From Monoraphidium neglectum (taxonomy: Eukaryota > Chlorophyta > Chlorophyceae > Sphaeropleales > Selenastraceae): a DNA stretch of 21,256 nucleotides. Under the pieces are notes generated by a model. It had not been told where the DNA came from. It ran no database searches and saw only the letters and a program-made list of their open reading frames with translations. The stretch spans positions 3,631 to 24,886 of the forward strand of contig NW_014013062.1 of assembly GCF_000611645.1 (NCBI RefSeq), read 5' to 3'. Of the stretch, positions 20,296 to 21,256 are shown one piece after another. A program made the position numbers and the translations under genes. Within the stretch, counting starts at the first letter, position 1; every line of letters begins with the position of its first letter.

Positions 20296-21256
20296 TTAGT
20301 CGTTGGCGGGCTTCGCGTACTGCACTATGATGCCCGCCCGATCCTTCATGAGTTCGGGGATCTCGGCCCCGTCCATCCACACGATGGCGCGCGCAGCCTC
20401 CGCCGGCGTCGCAAAGTCGACAAAGCCGTACTCGCGGCTGCGCCACTTGTCCTTGGGCTTGTGCATCTTGCGCGAGTTGTACATAATCTGCGGGCCGGGG
20501 CCGGGGGCAGGGCCAGTGCGCGGGGGCCGGGGTGAGGCGGGGCGCGCGCAAAGGGGGGCGGGACGGGGGCGAGGGCGCCGAGGCGGCGCAAGGGCGTCTC
20601 CCATGCAGCTTGCCAAGGCGCGGGCGGCCAGCCGCGCCTCTGCCCCGCTGGTGATGGGCGCCGCTGTTGCGGCGGCCATGGGGACAACGTGTGCGTCGAA
20701 GCCCGCACCTTGACGCCGGTGATGGTGCCGAATCGGTTGAACCACGCGTGCAGGTCCTCCTCGCTGACCCACCAGCCAATGTTGCCGACAAACAGCTTGT
20801 TGCTGGGCTCACTGCTGATGTTGCACGCGCCGCTCGCGCTGCGCCGCGCCTCCGCGGCGGCGCCGGCGCCGGCGCCGCCCCACGTGTCGTCGCCCGCGTC
20901 GGGCAGTGCGTAGGGAAACGCCGCATCGGCGTCCGCCACGCCGGCGGGCGCGGCGGGCGCGGCCGCGGACGCGGCCGCGGGCGCTGCGGCGAGTGCCTGC
21001 ATGCGGCGCTGGCGGCGCTCCTCGCGCAGGCGCTCGCCCTCGAGCGTGCGGCGCGACTCGAGCCACGCGGCCAGGCCCTCCAGCCCGGCCAGGGGGTCGG
21101 CGGGGTCGCTGGGCCTGCGCCGCAGCTCCCACTTGGCGTCCCCGCACACCTTGCTGGCGGGCGACGGCACCGGCAGCAGCTGCACCTGCACCTGCGCCGC
21201 CGCGCCGGCGCCCGCGCCCGCGCCGTTCGTGGGGCGCGGCGCGCACGGCGCGGCGC
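20296..21256 (-). CDS. RNA-recognition-motif protein, C-terminal part (5' end outside window)
   Basis: Two exons are visible: 21256-20709 (open at the right edge) and 20487-20296, joined in phase 0 across a GTGCGG..GCAG intron. The product ends with one RRM. RNP2 is KLFVGNI, followed by helix 1 (SEEDLHAWFNRFGTI). Exon 2 gives strand 2 (VKIMYN), a long basic loop (KMHKPKDKWRSR), RNP1 as REYGFVDF, helix 2 (TPAEAARAIVWMDG) and the last strand IIVQYAKPAND at the stop. Glu replaces the usual Gly at RNP1 position 2, while both aromatic RNA-stacking positions (Tyr and Phe) are kept. The visible N-terminal part has a charged helix-like segment (LEGERLREERRQRRMQ) and an Ala/Gly-rich linker. The protein probably binds single-stranded RNA; nuclear versus plastid location cannot be judged without the N-terminus. 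The specific family was not recognised. Confidence 0.85.

Overview
The window is nuclear DNA from a GC-rich, intron-rich eukaryote, most likely a chlorophyte green alga. I reconstructed 20 introns. All run GT..AG, 17 of the 20 donors are GTG-type (for example GTGCGG, GTGAGC), and their phases are consistent across each gene. Other green-algal signs are TGTAA motifs downstream of stop codons, Ala/Gly/Ser/Gln homopolymers encoded by GC-rich triplet repeats, and a small protein with a chloroplast-type leader. No species is assigned. There is no operon, phage, plasmid, CRISPR array or recognisable transposon.

Layout from left to right. (1) 1-1576, minus: the 5' part of an animal-type cryptochrome / (6-4) photolyase gene, cut by the window edge. 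(2) 3133-10157, minus: a ten-exon model of 1759 residues. It joins about 1340 residues of Ala/Gly/Ser/Gln-rich, probably disordered sequence to a complete 12-helix transporter of the metabolite:H+ symporter (MHS) branch of the major facilitator superfamily. (3) 11548-12343, plus: a three-exon gene for a 122-residue, probably chloroplast-targeted protein with one membrane span. (4) 14595-16701, minus: a four-exon mitochondrial carrier (SLC25) most like plant and animal coenzyme A carriers, with two long poly-Ser loop insertions. (5) 20296-21256, minus: the 3' part of an RNA-recognition-motif gene, cut by the right edge.

Between them lie gene-poor stretches at 1577-3132, 10158-11547, 12344-14594 and 16702-20295. 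They hold promoters, UTRs, microsatellites and small hairpins. I see no further convincing gene in them, although the last contains a long stop-free frame.

The genes do not form an obvious pathway. A light-responsive or DNA-repair flavoprotein, a plasma- or organelle-membrane transporter, a small plastid membrane protein, a mitochondrial cofactor carrier and an RNA-binding protein are ordinary eukaryotic neighbours. The most unusual object is the MHS transporter. It has a very large N-terminal extension with repeated Arg-Arg-X-Ser sites, and it lacks the acidic residues usually conserved in this family's signature motifs.
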